57,712 bases of DNA from an uncultured Desulfuromonadales bacterium (GTDB lineage: Bacteria; Desulfobacterota; Desulfuromonadia; Geobacterales; CAIOGM01), in NCBI GenBank assembly GCA_903929485.1, contig CAIYUY010000277.1, forward strand, positions 1 through 57,712, in the 5' to 3' direction. The position numbers and the translations under genes are program-made. Positions 25,459 through 33,221 of this stretch are shown piece by piece. Positions within the stretch are counted from its first letter, which is position 1. Every line of letters starts with the position of its first letter. Under the pieces are notes generated by a model, which saw nothing but the letters and a program-made list of their open reading frames with translations, made no database searches and was not told the DNA's origin.

Positions 25459-25794
25459 ATGGCACAAAAAGATGACAACTACATGTATCGCGTGACCTGG
25501 TCCGAAGAGGATTCCGAATACGTCGGTGCTTGCGCCGAGTTCCCTAGCCTCAGTTGGCTGGCCTCTACTCCTGAGGCTGCGCTGAAGGGAATACGTAACC
25601 TTGTCGGTGAGGTCATTTCCGATTTGCACGCCAATAAAGAACCGGTGCCCGAACCGATTTCCGTTAAACAGTTCAGCGGCAAGTTCATGGTGCGCATCCC
25701 CCCCGATGTTCATCGTAATCTTGCTATCCAGGCAGCCGAAGCCGGAGTTAGTCTGAACCGACTTGCCAGCGCAAAGCTCAGCCACTCCGCTTGA
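25459..25794 (+). CDS. HicB-family antitoxin-like protein
   Basis: A 111-residue protein with the HicB partial RNase H-like N-terminal domain (YRVTWSEEDSEYVGACAEFP, then SLSWLASTPEAALKGI) and a C-terminal ribbon-helix-helix (FMVRIPPDVHRNLAIQAAE, then AGVSLNRLASAKL). Such proteins neutralise HicA and repress their promoter. No hicA is seen on either side. GAGGGTAGGAC precedes the ATG. The last bases sit within 30 bases of the exonuclease start, so that gene may be read from the same mRNA. Confidence 0.85.
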   Translation: MAQKDDNYMYRVTWSEEDSEYVGACAEFPSLSWLASTPEAALKGIRNLVGEVISDLHANKEPVPEPISVKQFSGKFMVRIPPDVHRNLAIQAAEAGVSLNRLASAKLSHSA

Positions 25795-25822
25795 TTCCGT
25801 TTTCTCTACCAAGGAGCACCCC

Positions 25823-26947
25823 TTGACCAAGATATTCGTAAAAGAGATCCACGACCGGGACCTGGTGGCTTCGGTCTTCCTCGTGAAAGACAAGATCACC
25901 GCCATGGCCAAGAACGGCAAGCCGTACCTGACGGTCCGGCTCATGGATAAGTCCGGAGAAATCGAGGGGCGGGTCTGGGACAACGCCGACGAGGTGGCGG
26001 CGACCTTCGGCAAGGACGACTTCATCGCCATCCGGGCCAAGGCCAGCGTCTATCTGGGGAAGATGCAACTTATCATCGCACAGCTCAAGCAGGTTCCCGA
26101 CGCTCAGGTGAATCTGGCGGATTTTCTCCCTGAGTCCCCCCGCTCCCTGGAGGAGATGTGCGGCCAGTTGGACCTTCTGCTGGAAAGTATAAAAAATCCC
26201 TGGCTCCGTCGTCTCATGGCCCTCTTTCGGGAGGATGAACCGTTCATGGCGCTCTATCGGAGCGCACCGGCGGCCAAGGGGATGCACCATGTCTACCTGG
26301 GGGGGCTCCTGGAGCACTCCCTTTCCGTGGCGAAACTGGTGGAGCTGATGGTTCCCCAGTATGAGCGGTTGAATCGCGACCTCCTGGTTGCCGGGGCGCT
26401 GCTTCACGATGTGGGAAAGGTGCGGGAGATGGCCTATGCCCGGGCCTTCGACTATACCGACGAGGGGAAACTCCTGGGGCATATCACCATCGGCGTGGAG
26501 ATGATTCACGAGAAGATCATCCGGATTGACGGTTTTCCACGGGAACTGGGGCTGCTGCTGAAACATATGATCCTTTCACACCATGGTCAGTACGAATACG
26601 GTTCTCCCAAGCGCCCCAAGACCATCGAGGCTACCGTGCTCAACTATCTGGACGATATGGATTCCAAGATCAACGGCATCCGGACCCACATGAACAAGGA
26701 GCTGGATAACGGCGCCCGCTGGACCGGCTACCATAAGCTCTATGATCGCTACTACTTTCGTGATAACTGCCGGGAAGAAGCGGATTCTTCACCCGTGGCG
26801 GTTTACGCTCAGGGAGCGCCCGACGTCGTCCGGGAGCCCGAGCCGGAGATCACGCCTACCTCGCCGCCACCTGTTCCTTCCCAGCATCGGGAGCCGCGGC
26901 CATCGTTTCAGAACAGCCCCTTTGCCGCGCTGAAGGAAAAAGTGTAG
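25823..26947 (+). CDS. YhaM-like 3'-5' exoribonuclease (OB fold plus HD domain)
   Basis: A 374-residue protein. An OB-fold nucleic-acid-binding domain covers about residues 8-95 (KNGKPYLTVRLMDKSGEIEG), and an HD phosphohydrolase domain follows with HHVYLGGLLEHS near 155, GALLHDVGKVRE near 191 and MILSHHGQYEYGS near 249. This layout equals YhaM/CBF1-type exonucleases that trim RNA. The start is TTG 25823, supported by AAGGAG six bases upstream; the in-frame ATG at 25763 lies inside hicB. The last 50 residues are Pro-rich and disordered. A terminator follows at 27010. Confidence 0.85.
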   Translation: MTKIFVKEIHDRDLVASVFLVKDKITAMAKNGKPYLTVRLMDKSGEIEGRVWDNADEVAATFGKDDFIAIRAKASVYLGKMQLIIAQLKQVPDAQVNLADFLPESPRSLEEMCGQLDLLLESIKNPWLRRLMALFREDEPFMALYRSAPAAKGMHHVYLGGLLEHSLSVAKLVELMVPQYERLNRDLLVAGALLHDVGKVREMAYARAFDYTDEGKLLGHITIGVEMIHEKIIRIDGFPRELGLLLKHMILSHHGQYEYGSPKRPKTIEATVLNYLDDMDSKINGIRTHMNKELDNGARWTGYHKLYDRYYFRDNCREEADSSPVAVYAQGAPDVVREPEPEITPTSPPPVPSQHREPRPSFQNSPFAALKEKV

Positions 26948-27009
26948 CGGATGGTTTTTGAGGGGCGGGTGGGACAGAAACAATAAGTTTGTAGCGATCA
27001 TAACCGAAG

Positions 27010-27046
27010 CCGCCCGGCAACATCATGCTGCCGGGCGGTTTTCTTT
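27010..27046 (+). terminator. Rho-independent terminator after the exonuclease gene
   Basis: Stem CCGCCCGGCA / TGCCGGGCGG with a 9-base loop, followed by TTTTCTTT. Confidence 0.9.
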
Positions 27047-27061
27047 AGGTGTTGCGAGGAA

Positions 27062-27169
27062 TTGAGTCGTCCCCATTTTGGATACACTGAAATCGCCAAG
27101 GCTACTTTCAGGCTCACCCCGGCGGAGCACAAGGAGTTGAAAGGGGTGAGCCGCGAAAATGATTGTTGA
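27062..27169 (+). pseudogene. Gene remnant resembling a Bro-N/antirepressor-type protein
   Basis: A 35-codon piece reads LSRPHFGYTEIAKATFRLTP, continuing AEHKELKGVSREND before a stop. The R-L-T-P-x-E-H-K-x-x-K-G-x-x-R-x-N pattern recalls the C-terminal half of phage antirepressor-like (Bro-N) proteins, in which it is followed by L-R-D-H-M. That continuation is absent here. There is no start signal. Match is from memory, hence low confidence. Confidence 0.3.
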
Positions 27170-27246
27170 AAGGAGAACAAGATGCTGACCATGGCAAACC
27201 TGAGGGAAAAAATCGACGGGTTTTTTTGTTTTGTTCTCAAGAGGAT

Positions 27247-27762
27247 ATGGATTACTTCAGAATCAGGATTCCGCCACCGGAACCGAATTTCAAGTTTCGT
27301 TTTCTGGAGTATGAACTGTTTTCGATGATTGAGCTGCTGTTGTTCTTTACCTTTGGTCGGCAGATTGTCATGCAGTTGAATCCCACCGCTACGTCGGTGA
27401 AGGAATTTCTCGGCGTATCCGGCAAGAATGGGATGCTCTCATTTCACTTTATCTGCGCCGCAACCGGCGCCATGATCAGCTCTTTTACCGATGTGGATGG
27501 CGAGCATCCGGAGTGGCTCAAGAGGAATCATCTTCGGTCGTCACAAATGAAAACCATACCTGAGGGGATATTCTCCGTTGCCTCAAGGGCCATGGCCGAG
27601 GGATTCAAGAGTAATCAGAGGGCCTATGCGTTAGGGAAAAAAAGTAAGCCGGCAAGGAAAGAAAAAAACGGAGATTGTTCAGGGTTAAGATGCGTGCCGC
27701 TGATTGCCCTGGATACCAGAGGAGTCGCCGACAGTTCGCGGAGATTTGCCGGAGTTCCCTGA
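27247..27762 (+). CDS. Hypothetical protein, possibly frameshifted at its 5' end
   Basis: A 171-residue protein of unknown family. It starts MDYFRIRIPPPEPNFKFRFL; a short hydrophobic run IELLLFFTFG (about residues 25-34) is followed by a globular part with VKEFLGVSGKNGMLSFHFIC. The last 40 residues are basic and low in order and run to 66 bases before the MBL gene. The ribosome site for ATG 27247 is poor (AAGAGG only 2 bases away). A far better site (AAAGGAG) stands before ATG 27182 in another frame, and a T7 run at 27221-27227 between them could be a frameshift joining the two. Confidence 0.45.
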   Translation: MDYFRIRIPPPEPNFKFRFLEYELFSMIELLLFFTFGRQIVMQLNPTATSVKEFLGVSGKNGMLSFHFICAATGAMISSFTDVDGEHPEWLKRNHLRSSQMKTIPEGIFSVASRAMAEGFKSNQRAYALGKKSKPARKEKNGDCSGLRCVPLIALDTRGVADSSRRFAGVP

Positions 27763-27827
27763 GTCCGCCATTGACTGAACGGAGCTTGCAAGGGTATAGT
27801 GCCGATAAACTTGGAACGGGAGGAATC

Positions 27828-28454
27828 ATGACTTTCGATATCATCGTGGTGGGGCATCTGGGGGTTAACTGCTTCGTTTTGGGGTGCGAGCAAACCGGAG
27901 CGGGGGTGGTAGTGGATCCGGGGGCCGACGGGGAAGAGATCTTGGCGTTGGTTGCAAGACGGGGGCTGAAGATCGAAAAGATCATTAATACCCACGGCCA
28001 TTTCGATCATATCGGCGCCAATAAGTTGCTGAAGGATGTTACCGGGGCGGAACTGCTCATTCATGACCACGATCTCCCCTACTTGAGCCGCGCGGCTGAT
28101 GCCGCGAAGATGTATGGCCTCCGCGCCGACAACTCCCCCATGCCGGATACTCTTCTCACCCATGGGCTGGAACTGACCTTCGGTGAATGCCGGATGATCG
28201 TTATCCACACGCCGGGACATACGCCGGGAGGTTGCTGCCTTTACTTCCCCCTGGAGGGTAAAGTCATTACCGGTGACACTCTCTTTGCCGAATCCGTGGG
28301 ACGAACCGATCTCCCCGGCGGCTCATCGGAGACTCTCATCGCCTCCATCAGAACCAAACTCCTGCCGCTCCCCGAGGCGACCATCGTCTATCCCGGCCAT
28401 GGCCAGGAGAGCAGCATCGGGCACGAGAAGCGGCACAACCCGTACCTGGCATAG
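27828..28454 (+). CDS. MBL-fold metallo-hydrolase, glyoxalase II-like
   Basis: A 208-residue metallo-beta-lactamase-fold hydrolase. The zinc motif T-H-G-H-F-D-H-I-G (about residues 58-66) is intact, with HTPGHTPGG near 126-134, GDTLF near 150 and the final YPGHG near 193, giving the full metal set. It belongs to the YcbL/hydroxyacylglutathione hydrolase-like group that cleaves thioesters; the actual substrate is unknown. GGGAGG precedes ATG 27828; the longer frame from 27675 overlaps the upstream gene. Confidence 0.9.
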   Translation: MTFDIIVVGHLGVNCFVLGCEQTGAGVVVDPGADGEEILALVARRGLKIEKIINTHGHFDHIGANKLLKDVTGAELLIHDHDLPYLSRAADAAKMYGLRADNSPMPDTLLTHGLELTFGECRMIVIHTPGHTPGGCCLYFPLEGKVITGDTLFAESVGRTDLPGGSSETLIASIRTKLLPLPEATIVYPGHGQESSIGHEKRHNPYLA

Positions 28455-28461
28455 AACCGGG

Positions 28462-28592
28462 TTATCCGCAGATGACGCAGATTTTTTAGAGTCATAACAG
28501 CCTTCTTGGCTTAGAAAAGTGTCTTGCGCTGGTTGTCGTCACTTGTGGAGCCTGTTTTGCTTATATCTGCGTAATCCGCGAAATCCGCGGAT
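28462..28592. repeat. Inverted repeat pair of ATCTGCGT...CGCGGAT type
   Basis: TTATCCGCAGATGACGCAGA at 28462-28481 is the inverse of ATCTGCGTAATCCGCG at 28565-28580 plus GCGGAT at 28587-28592, with about 80 bases between. This is a frequent form of intergenic repeat by memory. The remaining bases show no gene. Confidence 0.55.
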
Positions 28593-28602
28593 GGGGGTCC
28601 TT

Positions 28603-29805
28603 ATGCTGAACGGAAAAATCATCGTCCTGGGTGTCTCTGGAGGCATCGCCGCCTACAAGGCCGTGGAACTCCTTCGTCTTCTCACCAAGGCCGGAGCCGA
28701 CGTCCATGTCATCATGACCAGGGCCGCCCAGGAATTCGTCACCCCACTCACCTTCCAGACCCTTTCCCGCAACCCGGTTCACACCGATCTGTTTGAACTC
28801 ATGGCTCAGGGGGATATTGGACATATCTCTCTGGCGGACAGGGCCGACCTCTTCGTCATTGCCCCGGCCACCGCCAATATCATCGGCAAGCTGGCCTGCG
28901 GCATTGCCGATGACATGCTCACCACCACCGCCATGGCCACCAGGGGAACCGTCCTGCTGGCCCCGGCCATGAATGTTAATATGTACGGAAACGCCATCTA
29001 CCAGGAAAACGAGGAGCGACTCCGCCGGCATGGCTATCTCTTTGTAAACCCGGTTAAGGGGGATCTTGCTTGCGGCTGGGAGGGGGAGGGGAAGCTTCAG
29101 ACTCCGGAGATCATCTTTCAGGAGGTATTGAAAGCATTGACCCCCTCGGATCTTGTGGGGGAACGGCTGCTGGTGACCGCCGGCCCCACCCGGGAGGAGA
29201 TCGATCCGGTCCGTTACCTGAGCAACCATTCGTCGGGAAAGATGGGGTACGCCATTGCCCGAGCCGCCTGGCGTCGCGGCGCCCAGGTGACCCTCGTTTC
29301 CGGCCCCACGGCTCTTCCGATGCCATGGGGTGTGACGTTCGTGCCGGTGGAGAGCGCCGGGGAGATGTACGACGCGGTCATGGCGTTGGTCGGGGAGTGC
29401 AGTGTCGTCATCAAGGCCGCGGCGGTGGCCGATTACCGTCCCGTTGTTCGCGCCGGGGAGAAGCTCAAGAAGCGGGGGGACGCCATGACCCTGGAACTGG
29501 TGAAAAATAGGGATATCCTTAGGGAGCTGGGGAAGGAAAAGGGGAGCAGGCTCCTGGTGGGGTTCGCGGCGGAGACCACGGAGCTGCTGTCCAACGCCAG
29601 GAAAAAGCTGGCGGAAAAAAACGTGGATCTGCTGGTGGCCAATGATGTCACCGAAGCGGGGGCAGGGTTCTCCGTGGAAACCAATATCGTCCATCTCCTG
29701 TATCGCGACGGTCGGGTTGAAGCGCCGGGAATTCTCTCCAAGGAGGCGGTGGCGAATCTGATCCTGAACCGGGTGGCTGCACTGCGAAGTGAACAGGAGG
29801 GGTGA
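28603..29805 (+). CDS. coaBC: Bifunctional phosphopantothenoylcysteine synthetase/decarboxylase
   Basis: A 400-residue two-domain enzyme of coenzyme A synthesis. The N-terminal CoaC flavin domain has GVSGGIAAYKAVELLR (about residues 9-24), HISLADRAD near 73 and PAMNVNMYGN near 123. The C-terminal CoaB ligase domain has VTAGPTREEIDPVRYLSNHS near 191-210 and SGKMGYAIA, AAAVADYRP near 272 and the KNRDIL motif near 303. ATG 28603 is taken because the frame further upstream lies in a repeat; ATG 28591 is the alternative. The Uma2 gene starts one base after the stop. Confidence 0.95.
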   Translation: MLNGKIIVLGVSGGIAAYKAVELLRLLTKAGADVHVIMTRAAQEFVTPLTFQTLSRNPVHTDLFELMAQGDIGHISLADRADLFVIAPATANIIGKLACGIADDMLTTTAMATRGTVLLAPAMNVNMYGNAIYQENEERLRRHGYLFVNPVKGDLACGWEGEGKLQTPEIIFQEVLKALTPSDLVGERLLVTAGPTREEIDPVRYLSNHSSGKMGYAIARAAWRRGAQVTLVSGPTALPMPWGVTFVPVESAGEMYDAVMALVGECSVVIKAAAVADYRPVVRAGEKLKKRGDAMTLELVKNRDILRELGKEKGSRLLVGFAAETTELLSNARKKLAEKNVDLLVANDVTEAGAGFSVETNIVHLLYRDGRVEAPGILSKEAVANLILNRVAALRSEQEG

Positions 29806-29806
29806 G

Positions 29807-30331
29807 ATGGGACCGTTGGCGCTGAAATTGGAAGAAAGGTACAGCTACGGCGACTACCTGACCTGGAATGATGACCAACGGTGGGAATTGATCGACGGGA
29901 TACCCTACAACATGTCCCCCGGGCCCAATCGAAGGCATCAGGGGATATCCATGGAGCTATCGCGGCAGCTTTCCACATACCTGCTGGGCAAACCGTGCAA
30001 GGCGTATCATGCTCCCTTTGATGTCCGCCTCCCTGAAGGGGATGAGTCCGATGAAGAGACCTGCACCGTGGTCCAGCCGGACCTGGTGGTGGAGATCCTC
30101 TCCCCTTCCACTTCCGGCAGGGACCTGAAGCTGAAGCTTAACCTCTACGAGGGGCGGGGGGTACGTGAGTACTGGGTCGTGGACCCGATAGGCGCCACGG
30201 TGATGGTCTTCAGTTTGGGTGGAGATGGGCGTTACGGCAGACCGGCAGTCTATACTGGGGAGGATATTGCTCCGGTGGGAATCTTCACGGAGCTCACCAT
30301 CGACCTGCGTACGCTCTTTGCTCCGGATTAG
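29807..30331 (+). CDS. Uma2-family protein with internal deletion
   Basis: A 174-residue Uma2 (DUF820) protein, a PD-(D/E)xK nuclease-like family with many accessory copies. ERYSYGDYLTWNDDQRWELIDG and SPGPNRRHQGIS are typical of the N-terminus, and VREYWVVDP of the C-terminus. The core reads VVQPDLVVEILSPSTS: the Asp and the Glu are 4 residues apart, whereas in the second copy at 40989 they are about 24 apart. About 20 residues between two P-D motifs seem deleted in frame, which should harm the active site. AGGAGG precedes ATG 29807; co-transcribed with coaBC. Confidence 0.85.
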   Translation: MGPLALKLEERYSYGDYLTWNDDQRWELIDGIPYNMSPGPNRRHQGISMELSRQLSTYLLGKPCKAYHAPFDVRLPEGDESDEETCTVVQPDLVVEILSPSTSGRDLKLKLNLYEGRGVREYWVVDPIGATVMVFSLGGDGRYGRPAVYTGEDIAPVGIFTELTIDLRTLFAPD

Positions 30332-31293
30332 ATGAGGACCGGCCCCCTTTTTTTACGGACAGTTTTCAGCGCCACCGGGTGCTCATCCTCGGCGGAGAGG
30401 ATCTCCAGGAGCTTTTCAGGTTCCCAGATGGCGCTCCTGAGGCGCGGTTTAAGTTCCCGAAGCTGTTCCGCGGCCTGTTTCTTGGTGATCTTTCGGGTCA
30501 GGTAGCGGGTCCGGAAATTTCTTCGGACAGTCTCGGCGGCGGCCAGCGCTCGTTCACCGGTGGGATCGGCGAGGAATGCGTGGGATTTTTCCTCCCCCGA
30601 CAGAAAGTCGAAGACTGCTTCCCGGGTCAGGTTCATGTACTCCTCCCGGTCGCTTTCCGGGAGGAGATAGCGCGAGGCGCCGGTGAATGAGCGGCTTACC
30701 TGCTGCCACTTTTCGAAACGGCTCAGGAGCAGGATGGAATTAAAAATCCGTTTGTTGGTGCTGAAGGAGAAGATGGTGTCGGAGAGTACCCGACTCAGGA
30801 GGAGATCATTGCCCCGGAAATGTTCCTTTGCCACCTTTTTCCCCACGTCCCAGGTGCCGCGCTCCACGAAGGTCTCGAACCGCATCTCCCAGTAGGTATG
30901 CTTAAGGGTGAGGCTGGAAAAACTCATCATCAGCTTGTAGGGGACGTAGTAGTTGTGGGCGATGGTGTCGGCTGCCAGGTGGGAAAGATAGCCGTAGGCG
31001 CAGGCGCGCTGAGCATCGGTCTCGGCCTGCTCCAGCACCTTGAGTCCCATATGCCAGCGGTGGCAGTGGAGGAGGTAGTGGGTGAATTTCTTGCCGATGG
31101 TAATGTCGGCGGCGATGCAGCCGTAGAGGTAGTCGAAGGGGTAGGCGCCGATGACGGCAGCCACGGCAGGTCGGACCGCTGGAAGGTTTTTCAGCACCGC
31201 GGAGCCGATCTGCAGGTGAATACCGCTCCCCCAAGCAAAGGCGTCATGGGGGAAGAGAAAAAGCGCCAAAACGGTGCAGAACAGAACAATCAT
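30328..31293 (-). CDS. Zinc-dependent phospholipase C-like exported protein
   Basis: A 321-residue protein with a short signal peptide (FCTVLALFLFPHDAFA, cleavage before W21) so the mature N-terminal Trp and WGSGIHLQIG are placed as in the zinc-dependent phospholipase C/S1-P1 nuclease fold. Further metal ligands are likely in FTHYLLHCHRWH near 70-81 and GYLSHLAADTIAHNYYVPYK near 101-120. The C-terminal third is charged and helical. Substrate is not shown by the sequence. No clear ribosome binding site; an in-frame stop lies six codons upstream, so the start is firm. Its stop overlaps the Uma2 stop by 4 bases, convergent. Confidence 0.8.
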   Translation of the reverse strand: MIVLFCTVLALFLFPHDAFAWGSGIHLQIGSAVLKNLPAVRPAVAAVIGAYPFDYLYGCIAADITIGKKFTHYLLHCHRWHMGLKVLEQAETDAQRACAYGYLSHLAADTIAHNYYVPYKLMMSFSSLTLKHTYWEMRFETFVERGTWDVGKKVAKEHFRGNDLLLSRVLSDTIFSFSTNKRIFNSILLLSRFEKWQQVSRSFTGASRYLLPESDREEYMNLTREAVFDFLSGEEKSHAFLADPTGERALAAAETVRRNFRTRYLTRKITKKQAAEQLRELKPRLRSAIWEPEKLLEILSAEDEHPVALKTVRKKRGPVLI

Positions 31294-31339
31294 GGACGGT
31301 ACGTTAGTTCATTGTGACAAAAATGTAAAGGGGTTGTAC

Positions 31340-32116
31340 ATGGATCTCCCTGATGCACTGGAACTGATTGCCTCCCTGGAAGGGTACCTGCACGATCTCC
31401 GGGATACGGGGGTTGAAGGGCTTCCCTTGGGAAGCGTTATCTCTCCACACAAGGCGGCTGCGCCTTTGGCGGCAGCCGTGCGCCCTTCTCCGGCGCCACC
31501 AAAGCCGGTGGTGTTGGAGCCTTCCGTCGTTTCCGTCGCCGCCGATCAGGGGGGAGGGATTAAGGCTGTCAGGGAGGAGCTGGGTGATTGCCGCCGCTGC
31601 TCGCTGGGAGCCACCCGGACCAAGCTGCTCTTTGGGGCAGGGAACCTGGCGGCGCGGCTGGTTTTCGTGGGGGATGCCCCCGGTGGAGAGGATGAGCAGC
31701 AGGGGATTCCCTTTGCCGACGAGGCGGGGGAACTTCTCACGAAGATCATTCAAGCCATGGGTTTTCGTCGTGACGAGATCTACCTCTGCAACGTAATCAA
31801 GTGCCGCCCCCCCCATGACCGGGATCCCCAGCACGACGAGATCCGGGAGTGCTACCCCTTTCTCCTCAAGCAGCTTCAGGCCATAGGGCCGGAGGTGGTT
31901 GTGACACTGGGGACCTTTGCGTCTCAGACCCTGCTCCGGACCAAGGAGCCGATCTCAAAACTCCGCGGTGTTTTTCATGATTACCACGGCATGACCATCA
32001 TGCCGACCTTTCATCCCGCCTATCTGCTCCGGAACGGGGCGATGAAACGGGAAGTCTGGGCGGATATGCAGAAAGTCATGAAGCGGTTGGGAGTGGAAGC
32101 GCCGGTGAAACGATAG
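31340..32116 (+). CDS. Uracil-DNA glycosylase, family 4 (Fe-S type)
   Basis: A 258-residue DNA repair enzyme that removes uracil. An N-terminal region of about 75 residues, Pro-rich, precedes the catalytic part: LGDCRRCSLGATRTKLLFG with the first two cluster cysteines, FVGDAPGGEDEQQGIPF near 115-131 (motif G-x-x-P-G-x-x-E-D), LCNVIKCRPP with two further Cys near 156 and 161, and MPTFHPAYLLRN near 225-236. The long N-terminal linker is typical of this group. ATG 31340 has AAAGGGG upstream. The 3' end overlaps miaA on the other strand by 41 bases. Confidence 0.92.
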   Translation: MDLPDALELIASLEGYLHDLRDTGVEGLPLGSVISPHKAAAPLAAAVRPSPAPPKPVVLEPSVVSVAADQGGGIKAVREELGDCRRCSLGATRTKLLFGAGNLAARLVFVGDAPGGEDEQQGIPFADEAGELLTKIIQAMGFRRDEIYLCNVIKCRPPHDRDPQHDEIRECYPFLLKQLQAIGPEVVVTLGTFASQTLLRTKEPISKLRGVFHDYHGMTIMPTFHPAYLLRNGAMKREVWADMQKVMKRLGVEAPVKR

Positions 32117-33020
32117 CAACGATCTTTAGCGCTTCCGGCAGAGGGTCGGCGCCGTCCAGCCAGTGAATGGGTGCGCCGTGGCGCTCCATCCGCCGAAACC
32201 AGTTTTCCTGTTTTTTTGCGAAGTCGTGGATGGCGCTGTTCAGCTTCTGGAACAGGTCGTTCCTGGTCAGCTCTCCCTGGAGGTGACGCGCCACGTAGCG
32301 GTATTCCAGGCCGTAGAACTCCAGCTGTTCCCAGGAGGTCCCTTCGTCATGGAGCCGCGCTACTTCCTCCAAAAGCCCTTCGCCCAGTCGTTGCCGCAGC
32401 CGGAGGGTGATCCGCTCCCGCAGCAGGGAACGTTCCCAGCGGATTCCCAGAATGAGAGGATGAAACTCCGGCAGCGGCTCCGGAGGGGTGCTTTCCTTGA
32501 ACTCGGCGATCTCGATGGCCCGTACCAACCTCTGTCGATCCAGCAGGTCGGTGCTGTTATGCAGTCGCGGGTTCGCTTCCCTTAGTCGGTTGGCCAGAAA
32601 CTCCAGGGGGAGCTCCGCCAGTTCTTTCCGCAGCAGGGGATTTTCGGGGACCGGAGTCAGACGGTAGCCGTTGAGGATGGAATCCAGGTAGAGACCGGTT
32701 CCCCCAACCAGGAGCGGCAGTTTCCCGTGCCCCCTGATGGCCCTGTCAGCCTCCAGGAAGCGGCGCTGAAACTGAAATACGTTGAATTCGTATCCCGGAT
32801 CGACGATGTCCATGAGGTGATAGGGGACGTCGCCGTACTCCGCCAGATCCTTGCCGGAGCCGATGTCCATCCCCCGGTAGACCTGACGGGAGTCGGCGGA
32901 AATGATCTCGCCGTTGAGCTGTCGGGCCAGTTCCACTCCGAGACGGGTCTTGCCCGAGGCGGTGGGGCCGAGGATGACGAGGAGATTTCGTTCATCAGCT
33001 CCCTTTACCTTCAGTTCCAT
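32076..33020 (-). CDS. miaA: tRNA dimethylallyltransferase, divergent MiaA
   Basis: A 314-residue member of the MiaA family, which adds an isoprenyl group to A37 of tRNAs reading UNN codons. P-loop GPTASGKT (about 18-25), DSRQVYRGMDIGSGK (usual form has M-Q and T-A-K), VGGTGLYLDSIL near 104 and the C-terminal KKQENWFRR are visible. The commonly conserved A-I-G-Y-K-E block is replaced by FYGLEYRYV, so it is a divergent type, perhaps a second paralogue besides a canonical gene elsewhere. AAAGGAG precedes the ATG. Convergent overlap with the glycosylase gene. Confidence 0.85.
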   Translation of the reverse strand: MELKVKGADERNLLVILGPTASGKTRLGVELARQLNGEIISADSRQVYRGMDIGSGKDLAEYGDVPYHLMDIVDPGYEFNVFQFQRRFLEADRAIRGHGKLPLLVGGTGLYLDSILNGYRLTPVPENPLLRKELAELPLEFLANRLREANPRLHNSTDLLDRQRLVRAIEIAEFKESTPPEPLPEFHPLILGIRWERSLLRERITLRLRQRLGEGLLEEVARLHDEGTSWEQLEFYGLEYRYVARHLQGELTRNDLFQKLNSAIHDFAKKQENWFRRMERHGAPIHWLDGADPLPEALKIVAIVSPALPLPTAS

Positions 33021-33221
33021 CTCATGGCTCCTTTTCCGTATCCGTCTGTAAAAACTTCGCTCGCTTGCCCATGAATTTAAGAGCGTCTCAAGAGTACTGT
33101 AAATTTTTCAATTGACAGTGGCAAGAAGAAAGTCAAAGTTGGGGATAAGAAAAAGATGTCGGCGATGAGTTTGGAACTTGCAGGGCTAACAGCATATGGT
33201 GATATTCCAGGGGTAAGTTAA

